7,497 nucleotides of DNA from an uncultured Actinomycetes bacterium (GCA_937881255.1 CALGFH010000109.1:1-7497), one strand, 5' to 3'. Positions 1 to 6,893 are shown, counted from the stretch's first letter. Numbers and translations are program-made. Notes: generated by a model from the letters alone, not told the origin.

Positions 1-3
1 GCC

Positions 4-1257
4 GTGACCAGGAACCGACCGCTCGACCCGGCCCTGCTGCGGGGCCTGACCATGCCGCGCATCAGCCGCCGCGACGCCCTGCGCGGCGCCGGCCTGCTCG
101 GCGCCTCCGCCTTCCTCGCCGCCTGCGGCGTCGAGGGGTCGGGCGGCGACGAGGCCCCGCAGGAATCCGGGTTCTGGGCCAGCCAGACCCAGGCCAACCA
201 GCTCAACTTCGCCAACTGGCCGCTGTACATGGACCAGGAGAAGCAGGGCGGCAAGACCGTGTACCCCTCGCTCCAGGACTTCACCAAGGAGACGGGGATC
301 AAGGTCAACTACAAAGAGGTCATCGAGGACAACGACTCCTTCCTCGGCAAGATCAACCCCTCGCTCCAGGCCGGCCAGGCCACCGGCTGGGACCTGATCG
401 TGATCACCAACGGCGGACCGATCGAGAAGCTGATCCGCCAGAACTTCCTGATCGAGCTCGACCACTCCAAGCTGCCCACGTTCGCCGCGAACGCCGCCGA
501 CTCGGCCAAGGACCCCAGCTACGACCCGGGCAACAAGTTCACCGTGCCGTGGCAGTCGGGCCTGGTCGGGCTGGCCTACAACCCCAAGCTGACCAAGCGG
601 GAGATCACCAGCTGGCAGGACCTCAAGGACCCCGCCTTCAAGGGCAAGATCACCATGTTCGGTGACGACACCGACTTCCCGACCTCGGTCATGATCATGC
701 TCGGCATCGACCCGGCCAAGTCGACCGAGGAGGACTGGAAGCGGGCCGCCGACGAGGCCGAGAAGCTGCGGCCCCAGCTGCGGGAGTTCGTGGACAACTC
801 CGGGATGGTCGACGCCATGAGCTCGGGCAACGCCTGGATCTCCCAGGCCTACTCGGGCGATGTGTACCAGCTCAACAACTCGGGCTCGCCCGACATCAAG
901 TTCGTGATCCCCGAGGAGGGGGCCACCTACTGGACCGACAACATGGCCATCCCCAAGGGGGCCAAGCACCCCCTGGACGCGATCACCTACATGGACTACG
1001 TGTACCGGCCGGAGGTGGCGGCCACGCTGACCGCGTACATCACCTACATCACCCCGGTCCCGGCGGCCAAGGAGGAGCTCCAGGCCGAGGCGGCCAAGCT
1101 GACCGGCGAGGACAAGGCGTACTACGAGGACCTGGTGACCAACCCGCTCGTCTTCCCCAGCGAGGCCGACCTGGCCAAGACCAAGCGCTACCGCACCCTC
1201 ACCGTGGAAGAGGAGCAGGTGTGGGACGGCATCTTCCAGCCGATCGTCCAGTCCTGA
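4..1257 (+). CDS. potD: Polyamine ABC transporter substrate-binding lipoprotein (PotD/YdcS type)
   Basis: Extracytoplasmic receptor that would bind putrescine or spermidine and deliver it to the permeases encoded next. From the GTG at 4 the protein has 417 residues. A twin-arginine motif SRRDAL (residues 21-26) precedes a hydrophobic stretch and a lipobox LAAC with the acceptor Cys at 41, so it is probably a Tat-exported lipoprotein. The mature part looks like a PotD-family bacterial solute-binding fold: NWPLY at 71-75 (W72 and Y75 fit the W34/Y37 pair of E. coli PotD), PWQSG at 182-186, YSGD at 283-286, and WTDN at 310-313, whose Asp312 fits the amine-binding Asp of PotD. These equivalences are by eye. 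The GTG start is favoured because it may overlap an upstream stop; the ATG at 52, just before the Tat motif, is a good alternative. Exact polyamine specificity cannot be read. Confidence 0.93.
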   Translation: MTRNRPLDPALLRGLTMPRISRRDALRGAGLLGASAFLAACGVEGSGGDEAPQESGFWASQTQANQLNFANWPLYMDQEKQGGKTVYPSLQDFTKETGIKVNYKEVIEDNDSFLGKINPSLQAGQATGWDLIVITNGGPIEKLIRQNFLIELDHSKLPTFAANAADSAKDPSYDPGNKFTVPWQSGLVGLAYNPKLTKREITSWQDLKDPAFKGKITMFGDDTDFPTSVMIMLGIDPAKSTEEDWKRAADEAEKLRPQLREFVDNSGMVDAMSSGNAWISQAYSGDVYQLNNSGSPDIKFVIPEEGATYWTDNMAIPKGAKHPLDAITYMDYVYRPEVAATLTAYITYITPVPAAKEELQAEAAKLTGEDKAYYEDLVTNPLVFPSEADLAKTKRYRTLTVEEEQVWDGIFQPIVQS

Positions 1258-1264
1258 TCCGGCG

Positions 1265-2134
1265 ATGAGCGCCCGCGGCGGCCGCGCCCGGCTCGCCCCC
1301 TACCTGGTGGGCCTGCCGGGCGGGCTGTGGCTGGCCATCTTCTTCGTGGTGCCGCTGCTGGTGATGTTCTCGCTGTCGCTCCAGAGCGGCAACGCCGAGG
1401 CCGGCTTCCAGTTCACCTGGGAGTGGTCCAACTACACCCGCGCCTGGGAGCTCTACTCCACCCAGTTCCTGCGCTCGGGTGCCTACGCCGTGGTGGTGAC
1501 CACGCTCTGCCTGGTCCTGGCGTACCCGATGGCCTACTGGATCGCCTTCTACGGCGGCGCCCGCAAGTCGACCTACCTGTTCCTGATCCTGCTGCCGTTC
1601 TTCGTCTCGTTCGTGATCCGGACCGCCTCCTGGAAGTTCATCCTCAACGACCAGGGGTTCGTGCTCGGACCGCTGAAGGAGGCTGGCCTGCTGCCGCAGG
1701 ACTTCCACCTGCTGGCCACCACCACCGCCGTGATCGGCGGGCTCACCTACAACTACCTGCCCTTCATGGTCCTGCCGCTGTACGTCGCCCTGGAGCGGGT
1801 CGACCCCAGCCTGGTCGAGGCCGCCCACGACCTGTTCGCCAGCCGGGCCGAGGCGTTCCGGCGGGTGGTGTTCCCGCTGTCGCTGCCCGGGGTGTTCGCC
1901 GGCGTGCTGATCACCTTCGTGCCGGTCGCCTCCGACTTCGTCAACTCCGGGATCCTCGGCGGCACCCAGACGACAATGATCGGCAACATCATCCAGACCG
2001 TGTACCTGAACAGCAACAACTACCCACTCGCCTCGGCCATGTCGTTCCTGCTGATGGCGGCCCTGCTGGTCGGGATCTTCACCTACGCCAGGGTGCTCGG
2101 CACCGAGCAGGTGATGGAGGTCGCCCAGCGGTGA
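1265..2134 (+). CDS. potB: Polyamine ABC transporter permease, PotB type
   Basis: Inner-membrane permease of a spermidine/putrescine importer, 289 residues, close to the usual PotB length. Hydrophobic segments lie near residues 17-40, 73-98, 104-123, 152-175, 205-227 and 253-277, giving the six helices typical of the family. The cytoplasmic EAA loop that docks the ATPase is at about 185-210 (EAAHDLFAS...FPLSLPG). The normally invariant Gly of this loop is Phe191 here, whereas the partner permease keeps Gly. The gene starts 7 bases after the potD stop without an obvious strong Shine-Dalgarno sequence, which suggests translational coupling. Its last bases overlap the start of potC. Family assignment is confident; substrate is inferred from neighbours. 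Confidence 0.93.
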   Translation: MSARGGRARLAPYLVGLPGGLWLAIFFVVPLLVMFSLSLQSGNAEAGFQFTWEWSNYTRAWELYSTQFLRSGAYAVVVTTLCLVLAYPMAYWIAFYGGARKSTYLFLILLPFFVSFVIRTASWKFILNDQGFVLGPLKEAGLLPQDFHLLATTTAVIGGLTYNYLPFMVLPLYVALERVDPSLVEAAHDLFASRAEAFRRVVFPLSLPGVFAGVLITFVPVASDFVNSGILGGTQTTMIGNIIQTVYLNSNNYPLASAMSFLLMAALLVGIFTYARVLGTEQVMEVAQR

Positions 2135-2979
2135 GCACCATCGCCACCCGGCAGGCGCCCCCCGAGGTCGCCCCGGCCCCGGCCGAGCCCGGCCGGCAGC
2201 GCCGATGGACCCGGCTGATCCTGCCCGTCTACACCTGGCTGATGATCTTCTACTTCAGCCTGCCCATCCTGGTCATGATCGTGTTCGGCTTCAACGACAC
2301 CCAGGGCCGCCTCAACATCCGCTGGCAGGGGTTCACCCTGCGCTGGTACCGGGACCTGTTCGCGCTGCCCGCCCTGACCGCCGCCCTGCGCAACTCGCTG
2401 CTCATCGCCGTGATCTCGACCATCATCACCATCGCGCTCGGGACCATGATCGGCCTGGCCCTCGGCCGCTACCGCTTCCGCGGCAAGGGCGCCTACGACC
2501 TGGTGATCTTCAGCGCCATCTCGGCCCCGGAGCTGGTGCTGGGGGCCTCGCTGCTGTCACTGTTCGTGACCACCCAGTTCGCGCGGGGCTTCGTCACCAT
2601 CATCATCGCCCACGTCGCCTTCAGCCTGGCCTTCGTGGCCGTGACGGTGCGGGCCCGGGTGCTGGGCCTCGACCCGGCGCTGGAGGAGGCCGCCCAGGAC
2701 CTGGGGGCCGACCCGTGGACCACCTTCCGCAAGATCACCCTGCCGCTGCTGGCGCCGGGGATCGTCGCCGGGGCGCTGCTCGCCTTCGCCCTCTCGATCG
2801 ACGACTACGTGGTCACCAGCTTCGTCAGCGGGCAGGTCGAGACCTTCCCCCTGTGGGTGTACGGCGCCACCCGGGTCGGGGTGCCGCCCCAGGTGAACGT
2901 GATGGGCACACTGATCTTCCTTGGAGGAGTCGCTATCGCGGTGGGCAACGCCGTGCTGGCCCGCCGCCAGCGGGCATGA
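2131..2979 (+). CDS. potC: Polyamine ABC transporter permease, PotC type
   Basis: Second membrane subunit of the importer, 282 residues. The GTG start at 2131 overlaps the potB TGA in a GTGA arrangement, and GGAGG at 2116-2120 lies ten bases upstream. A Pro/Ala-rich cytoplasmic tail of about 25 residues precedes the first helix (about 29-53). Further hydrophobic segments are near 88-112, 125-147, 152-176, 205-225 and 255-276. The EAA loop is canonical: EEAAQDLGAD at 185-194, followed by TLPLLAPG at 203-210. The SIDDYVVTSF segment at 222-231 is characteristic of PotC/YdcV-type permeases. The same frame stays open upstream to 1327, but that part is a shadow of potB. It pairs with the preceding permease to form the channel. 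Confidence 0.92.
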   Translation: MSTIATRQAPPEVAPAPAEPGRQRRWTRLILPVYTWLMIFYFSLPILVMIVFGFNDTQGRLNIRWQGFTLRWYRDLFALPALTAALRNSLLIAVISTIITIALGTMIGLALGRYRFRGKGAYDLVIFSAISAPELVLGASLLSLFVTTQFARGFVTIIIAHVAFSLAFVAVTVRARVLGLDPALEEAAQDLGADPWTTFRKITLPLLAPGIVAGALLAFALSIDDYVVTSFVSGQVETFPLWVYGATRVGVPPQVNVMGTLIFLGGVAIAVGNAVLARRQRA

Positions 2980-2995
2980 CCGGATAGACACGAGC

Positions 2996-3001
2996 AAGGA
3001 G
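2996..3001 (+). promoter_or_regulatory. Shine-Dalgarno sequence deciding the aldehyde dehydrogenase start
   Basis: AAGGAG lies six bases before the ATG at 3008. It rules in favour of that start over in-frame upstream candidates such as the one at 2921, which would lie inside potC and add 29 residues unlike the family N-terminus. Confidence 0.8.
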
Positions 3002-3007
3002 CTGGCA

Positions 3008-4444
3008 ATGGGGTCGCTTCGCAAGCTGCAGAACTTCATCGGGGGCGAGTACCGGGACGCAGTCGACGGGGGCACCTCGACCCTGGTCAACCCCTCCACC
3101 GGCGAGGGCTTCGCCGAGGCCCCGATCTCGGGTCAGGCCGACGTCGACGCCGCCATGCAGGCGGCCGAGCGCGGCTTCGAGCAGTGGCGCGACGCCACCC
3201 CCTCCGAGCGCAGCCGGGCCCTGCTCAAGATCGCCGACGCGATGGAGGAGCGGGCCGAGGAGCTGGTCCGGCTGGAGAGCGAGAACACCGGCAAGCCGGT
3301 CCAGCTCACCCTGGACGAGGAGGTGCCGCCGGCGATCGACCAGATCCGCTTCTTCGCCGGGGCCGCCCGCATGCTCAACGGGCTGTCCGCCGGCGAGTAC
3401 ATGGCCGGCCACACCTCGATGATCCGACGTGAGCCGGTCGGGATCTGCGCCCAGGTCACCCCCTGGAACTACCCGTTCATGATGGCCGTGTGGAAGTTCG
3501 CCCCGGCGATCGCGGCCGGCAACGCGGTGGTCCTCAAGCCCAGCGACACCACCCCGGTGACCACCATCTGGATGGCCGAGCTGATGAGCGAGTTCCTGCC
3601 CGACGGGGTGATGAACGTGGTCGTCGGCGACCGCGCCACCGGGGCCGCCCTGGTCTCCCACAAGGCCCCGGCCATGGTCTCGATCACCGGCAGCATCCGG
3701 GCCGGCAAGGAGGTCGCCAAGGCGGCCGCCGACGACCTCAAGCGGGTCCACCTGGAGCTCGGCGGCAAGGCCCCGGTGATCGTGTTCGACGACGCCGACG
3801 TGGCCGCCGCGGCCGAGATGATCGCCGCCACCGGCTACTTCAACGCCGGCCAGGACTGCACCGCCGCCACCCGGGTGCTGGCCGGCGGCGGGGTCCACGA
3901 CGACTTCCTGTCCGCCCTGGTCGACCAGGCCAAGGGCACCACCACCGGCCCGCCCGAGGACACCGAGGCCGCCTACGGTCCCCTCAACAACGCCAACCAG
4001 CTGGCCAGGGTGGAGGGCTTCCTGGACCGCGCCCCCGGCCACGCCGAGGTCGCCACCGGTGGCCACAAGCTGGACCGCGGCGGCTACTTCTACGAGCCCA
4101 CCGTCGTCCACGGCCTCGAGCAGGGCGACGAGATGATCCAGCAGGAGATCTTCGGCCCGGTCATCACCATCCAGCGCTTCGACGACGAGGAGAAGGCCCT
4201 GGCCTGGGCCAACGGCGTCGAGTACGGCCTCGCCTCCAGCGTCTGGACCCGAGACCACGGCCGGGCCATGCGCATGGCCCGCGCCCTCGACTTCGGCTGC
4301 GTCTGGATCAACACCCACATCCCCCTGGTCGCCGAGATGCCCCACGGCGGCTTCAAGCACTCCGGCTACGGCAAGGACCTGTCCCTGTACGGGTTCGAGG
4401 ACTACACCCGCGTCAAGCACGTCATGTCCAACATCGAGGGTTAG
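3008..4444 (+). CDS. patD: Gamma-aminobutyraldehyde dehydrogenase (PatD-like ALDH)
   Basis: NAD(P)-dependent aldehyde dehydrogenase of 478 residues, the usual family length. It probably oxidises 4-aminobutanal, made from putrescine, to GABA in the cytosol. Visible landmarks: TPWNYP at 151-156 with Asn154, LKPSD at 176-180 with the cofactor-binding Lys177, the SITGS loop at 225-229, LELGG at 249-253 with general base Glu250, GQDC at 281-284 with nucleophile Cys284, and QEIFGP at 379-384. The C-terminal segments INTHIPLVAEMPHGG (434-448) and SGYGKDLSLYGFEDY (452-466) resemble E. coli PatD (YdcW). It starts 28 bases after potC and is probably cotranscribed; E. coli likewise places patD after a polyamine ABC transporter. 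Betaine aldehyde or another omega-amino aldehyde is the main alternative substrate. Confidence 0.9.
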   Translation: MGSLRKLQNFIGGEYRDAVDGGTSTLVNPSTGEGFAEAPISGQADVDAAMQAAERGFEQWRDATPSERSRALLKIADAMEERAEELVRLESENTGKPVQLTLDEEVPPAIDQIRFFAGAARMLNGLSAGEYMAGHTSMIRREPVGICAQVTPWNYPFMMAVWKFAPAIAAGNAVVLKPSDTTPVTTIWMAELMSEFLPDGVMNVVVGDRATGAALVSHKAPAMVSITGSIRAGKEVAKAAADDLKRVHLELGGKAPVIVFDDADVAAAAEMIAATGYFNAGQDCTAATRVLAGGGVHDDFLSALVDQAKGTTTGPPEDTEAAYGPLNNANQLARVEGFLDRAPGHAEVATGGHKLDRGGYFYEPTVVHGLEQGDEMIQQEIFGPVITIQRFDDEEKALAWANGVEYGLASSVWTRDHGRAMRMARALDFGCVWINTHIPLVAEMPHGGFKHSGYGKDLSLYGFEDYTRVKHVMSNIEG

Positions 4445-5559
4445 GCCGCCGCACCCAGCCGGACCTCACGGGGCTCGGCGTCGGGGGCGAGGAAGGCGAG
4501 CAGGCGTTCGCCTTCCTCGGCCACCCCGGCCTGGTCCTGGTCGGCGAGGGTGCCGAACAGCCTGACGACCAGGGTGGCGGCCTTGCGGTCGCGGACCAGG
4601 CGCCAGACGCCGGCCACGAACCCGTCGACCAGCAGGGCCGACCAGTGGAGGTCGTCGGTGGGCCAGTGGGCGGCGGCGCCGGCCGCGAGGTGGGAACGGT
4701 CGGCGTGGGACAGGGCCACGTTGTCGTACTGGGGGAGAAAGCGGACCGGGGCCGGGGTGTCCGGGTCGGGGCGGGGGGCGTCGGGGAGGTCGAACAGCTC
4801 CTTGCCGGCCTCGTTGCGGAAGCTGCGCAGGCGGGGGCGGAGGCGGTCGGTGACCTCGCGAAGGCGGGTCAGGCCGGACCAGGCCTGGACGTCCATGGTG
4901 CCGGCCGGGCCGTAGGCGGCCAGGTAGCGCAGGACGACCTGGTCGATCGAGGGAGCCTGCTCGACCGGGCGGCCGAGCCAGGTCTCGGTGGCGGCCCAGG
5001 TCGGCAGCCCCTTCTGGCCCCAGACGCCGCGGGGCGGGACCTGGACCACCGGGACCAGGTGGTGGACGGCGTAGCCCAGCGAGGTGGCGTCGTAGTCGGG
5101 GAAGCGCTCGGCCATGAAGGCGCGGAGCTGGGCGTTGGTCCGGGGCCGCTCATCCAGCAGAGCCCGCCCGGCGGCCAGCACGGCCTCGACGTCGACCCCC
5201 TTGACCTGGCGGCCGAAGGGGCTGCCGGTCCAGAAGTTCCGCTCCCGCACCGGGTGCAGCAGCGGGGCCAGGGTCAGGCAGTCGCGGGCGCTGACCAGGT
5301 GGATGGTGGTGCGCATGAGCGGGGCGCGGACCATCTGGCGGCCGGCGACCAGGCTGCCCAGCTCGTCGGGGTCGAAGCCCTCGACGCGGGTCCAGAGCCC
5401 GACGTAGGGGTCGCGGGGCTCCTGGGCCTGCATGCCCACCAGGTGCTCGACCATCTCGGCGGCGGGCCGCCGCACCCGCCGCAGCAGGTGCTGCCGCTCG
5501 AGCAGCGCGCGGTTGAGGGCGCGCCGCCCGAGCACGGTGGGAGATGCCTGGCCGCTCAT
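4441..5559 (-). CDS. Winged-helix HTH_42 protein, AlkZ-like DNA glycosylase with QxQ motif
   Basis: Member of the HTH_42/DUF1006 winged-helix superfamily that includes Streptomyces AlkZ and E. coli YcaQ, DNA glycosylases that release bulky alkylated purines and unhook interstrand crosslinks. The 372 residues are full length for the family. The N-terminal segment VGMQAQEPRDP (41-51) carries Gln44-Ala-Gln46, the QxQ catalytic signature of AlkZ-type members; YcaQ-type members have QxD. Other family-like landmarks are RTTIHL at 83-88, YGPAGTMD at 216-223, FLPQYDN at 274-280 and LSHADR at 283-288. The ATG at 5559 overlaps the TGA of the epoxide hydrolase (ATGA), so translation is probably coupled. 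The TAA stop overlaps the TAG of the convergent dehydrogenase. Generic databases may call it only a winged-helix DNA-binding protein. The family is well supported; activity and lesion are inferred. Confidence 0.88.
   Translation of the reverse strand: MSGQASPTVLGRRALNRALLERQHLLRRVRRPAAEMVEHLVGMQAQEPRDPYVGLWTRVEGFDPDELGSLVAGRQMVRAPLMRTTIHLVSARDCLTLAPLLHPVRERNFWTGSPFGRQVKGVDVEAVLAAGRALLDERPRTNAQLRAFMAERFPDYDATSLGYAVHHLVPVVQVPPRGVWGQKGLPTWAATETWLGRPVEQAPSIDQVVLRYLAAYGPAGTMDVQAWSGLTRLREVTDRLRPRLRSFRNEAGKELFDLPDAPRPDPDTPAPVRFLPQYDNVALSHADRSHLAAGAAAHWPTDDLHWSALLVDGFVAGVWRLVRDRKAATLVVRLFGTLADQDQAGVAEEGERLLAFLAPDAEPREVRLGAAA
4488..4519 (+). terminator. Strong hairpin after the polyamine operon, candidate terminator
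   Basis: The 12-base arms 4488-4499 and 4508-4519 (CGAGGAAGGCGA / TCGCCTTCCTCG) are perfectly complementary. As + strand RNA the stem extends two more pairs (G-U and C-G), leaving a four-base AGGC loop. It begins 44 bases after the dehydrogenase stop and lies inside the convergent gene, where it encodes residues 348-358 of that protein. There is no T tract, as is common for GC-rich actinobacterial terminators. Function is inferred. Confidence 0.5.
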
Positions 5560-6758
5560 GTGCCACGGAGCTTACGGAAGAACGCCCGCACGTCGCCGAC
5601 CAGGAACTCGGGCGCCTCCATGGCGGCGAAGTGGCCGCCGCGCTCGAACTCCGACCAGTGGACGACGTTGTGGTCGCGCTCGGCCAGCCTGCGGACGGCC
5701 ACGTCCTGGGTCAGGGACACGGCCACCCCGGTCGGAACGGTGCCGCGCCCCTTGGGCTGCCACGCGGCCGGGTCGTGGTAGACGTCGTAGTAGTGGGCGG
5801 CCGACGAGCCGGCGGTGGCCGTGAACCAGTAGATGCTGACGTTGGTCAGCAGGTGGTCGCGGTCCACCGCGTCCTCGGGGAGCTCGGCCGCCGGGTCGGT
5901 CCACTCCTTGAACTTCTCGACGATCCAGGCCAGCTGCCCGGCCGGGGAGTCGGTGAGCCCGTAGGCGAGCGTCTGCGGGCGGGTCGCCTGGATCTGGCTG
6001 TAGCCCATCATGTCGTCCTGGAAGTGCCGCATCCGGGCCAGGCGCTGCTGCTCGGCCTCGGTGAGGCCTTCCAGCTCCGCCGGGTCACCCGACGGAAAGG
6101 TGACCAGGGCGTTGACGTGCACCCCGAGCACCCGCTCCGGCGCCCTCCTCCCCACGACCGGAGCCACGAAGGCCCCGACGTCGCCGCCCTGGACCCCGAA
6201 CCGCTCGTACCCCAGCCGGGTCATCAGCTCGACGAACGCCCCCGCGATCCGATCGTAGGTCCAGCCCGTGTCCGCCGTCGGCCCCGAGAACCCGAACCCG
6301 GGAAGCGACGGGATCACGACATGGAAGGCGTCGCCCGGGTCACCCCCGTGCGCGGCCGGGTCGGTCAGCGGCCCGACCAGCTCCTGAAACTCCACGATCG
6401 ACCCGGGCCACCCGTGGATCAGCAGCAGCGGCGTCGCCTCCGCCTCGGGCGACCGGACATGGATGAAGTGCAGCCCGGCCCCGTCGATCGTCGTGGTGAA
6501 CTGCGGCAGCTGGTTCAGCCGCTCCTCGTGCTCTCGCCAGTCGTAGCCGGTTCGCCAGTACTCGGCCAGCCCCTGCAGATACCCCACCGGCACCCCCCGG
6601 CTCCAGCCCACCCCGCCCGGCTCCACCGGCCACCGGGTCCTGCCCAGCCGTTCCCTGAGGTCGTCCAGCTCGGCCTGGGGCACCTCCACCCGGAAGGGCC
6701 GGATCTGGTCGTGGGCGTTCCTGGTGCTCTGCTGGGCGCCATGGTCGCCGCTGGTCAT
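5556..6758 (-). CDS. Epoxide hydrolase, EHN plus alpha/beta hydrolase (microsomal type)
   Basis: Cytosolic enzyme that would open epoxides to vicinal diols by way of an alkyl-enzyme ester. It has 400 residues. The N-terminal EHN domain covers about 18-125 (IRPFRVEVP, RLGRTRWP), followed by an alpha/beta hydrolase core. HGWPGS at 115-120 forms the oxyanion region. The nucleophile is Asp193 in QGGDVGA. The catalytic His is 376 in RGGHFAAME, and Asp352 is the likely acid partner. Tyr253 (GYSQIQATRPQT) and Tyr323/324 are candidates for the ring-activating tyrosines. The ATG at 6758 is chosen because GGAGGA lies six bases upstream; a GTG five codons earlier (6773) would sit over that ribosome site. 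It is the first gene of a two-gene operon with the AlkZ-like glycosylase, behind a promoter flanked by palindromes. Natural substrate is unknown. Confidence 0.92.
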   Translation of the reverse strand: MTSGDHGAQQSTRNAHDQIRPFRVEVPQAELDDLRERLGRTRWPVEPGGVGWSRGVPVGYLQGLAEYWRTGYDWREHEERLNQLPQFTTTIDGAGLHFIHVRSPEAEATPLLLIHGWPGSIVEFQELVGPLTDPAAHGGDPGDAFHVVIPSLPGFGFSGPTADTGWTYDRIAGAFVELMTRLGYERFGVQGGDVGAFVAPVVGRRAPERVLGVHVNALVTFPSGDPAELEGLTEAEQQRLARMRHFQDDMMGYSQIQATRPQTLAYGLTDSPAGQLAWIVEKFKEWTDPAAELPEDAVDRDHLLTNVSIYWFTATAGSSAAHYYDVYHDPAAWQPKGRGTVPTGVAVSLTQDVAVRRLAERDHNVVHWSEFERGGHFAAMEAPEFLVGDVRAFFRKLRGT

Positions 6759-6764
6759 CGTGGC

Positions 6765-6770
6765 TCCTCC
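6765..6770 (-). promoter_or_regulatory. Shine-Dalgarno sequence of the epoxide hydrolase
   Basis: GGAGGA on the minus strand, six bases before the ATG at 6758. It overlaps the codons after the alternative GTG start at 6773, which argues against that longer start. Confidence 0.8.
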
Positions 6771-6779
6771 CACGAGGTT

Positions 6780-6794
6780 GGAACAAACTGTTCC
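6780..6794. promoter_or_regulatory. Operator-like palindrome 1
   Basis: GGAACA-AAC-TGTTCC is a perfect inverted repeat with 6-base arms and a 3-base centre. It lies just downstream of the -10 box, at about the predicted transcription start, where a bound repressor would block initiation. A further GTTCC half-site follows directly at 6795-6799. The form suits a dimeric repressor such as a TetR-family protein, but no regulator gene is in the window. Confidence 0.6.
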
Positions 6795-6799
6795 GTTCC

Positions 6800-6805
6800 A
6801 TTATA
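6800..6805 (-). promoter_or_regulatory. -10 box of the epoxide hydrolase/glycosylase operon
   Basis: A consensus TATAAT on the minus strand in a short AT-rich island within otherwise very GC-rich DNA. Transcription would start near 6793, giving a leader of about 35 bases before the ATG. The -35 region is poor: at 17-base spacing the hexamer is CGGAAC, and TTGCGG would need a 20-base spacer. The promoter may therefore be weak or need an activator. Confidence 0.6.
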
Positions 6806-6807
6806 GC

Positions 6808-6827
6808 AGAACAGAATGATTCGTTCC
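6808..6827. promoter_or_regulatory. Operator-like imperfect palindrome 2
   Basis: The half-sites GAAC (6809-6812) and GTTC (6823-6826) flank an inner GAAT-G-ATTC palindrome (6814-6822). The element covers the spacer and -35 side of the promoter and shares its GAAC/GTTC half-sites with palindrome 1 on the other side of the -10 box. It is less symmetrical than the first site. Confidence 0.45.
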
Positions 6828-6849
6828 GCAAGGTGCGGCAGGGAGGAGG

Positions 6850-6866
6850 GGGTCGGGCGCCGACCC
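6850..6866. repeat. Perfect 7-bp-stem hairpin
   Basis: GGGTCGG (6850-6856), loop GCG, CCGACCC (6860-6866). It lies just upstream of the epoxide hydrolase promoter, so it could insulate it from transcription arriving from the right. There is no T tract on either side. Role is not established. Confidence 0.45.
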
Positions 6867-6893
6867 AAGGGTGGGCGGAGAGGACCGAGCCGC

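Noticed and set aside
1327..2130. Upstream extension of the potC frame to 1327
   Set aside because: Overlaps all of potB in another frame and translates to low-complexity Arg/Pro-rich sequence. The GTG at 2131 with GGAGG upstream is the proper start.
2933..4420. 495-codon open frame antisense to the aldehyde dehydrogenase
   Set aside because: Gly/Val/Asp-rich translation with no domain, covering a gene with all ALDH catalytic motifs.
3490..5781. 763-codon open frame on the + strand crossing the dehydrogenase and glycosylase genes
   Set aside because: It is out of frame with a clear ALDH and antisense to a clear HTH_42 protein. Its translation is Arg/Gly/Pro-rich low complexity, an artefact of high GC content.
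6780..6794. LexA (SOS) box before the hydrolase/glycosylase operon
   Set aside because: A DNA-repair gene made this tempting, but the actinobacterial SOS box is GAAC-N4-GTTC and here the spacer is five bases. A TetR-like operator fits better, though a divergent LexA is not excluded.
5544..6806. 420-codon + strand open frame opposite the epoxide hydrolase
   Set aside because: Shadow of the hydrolase, whose catalytic motifs are all readable on the minus strand.
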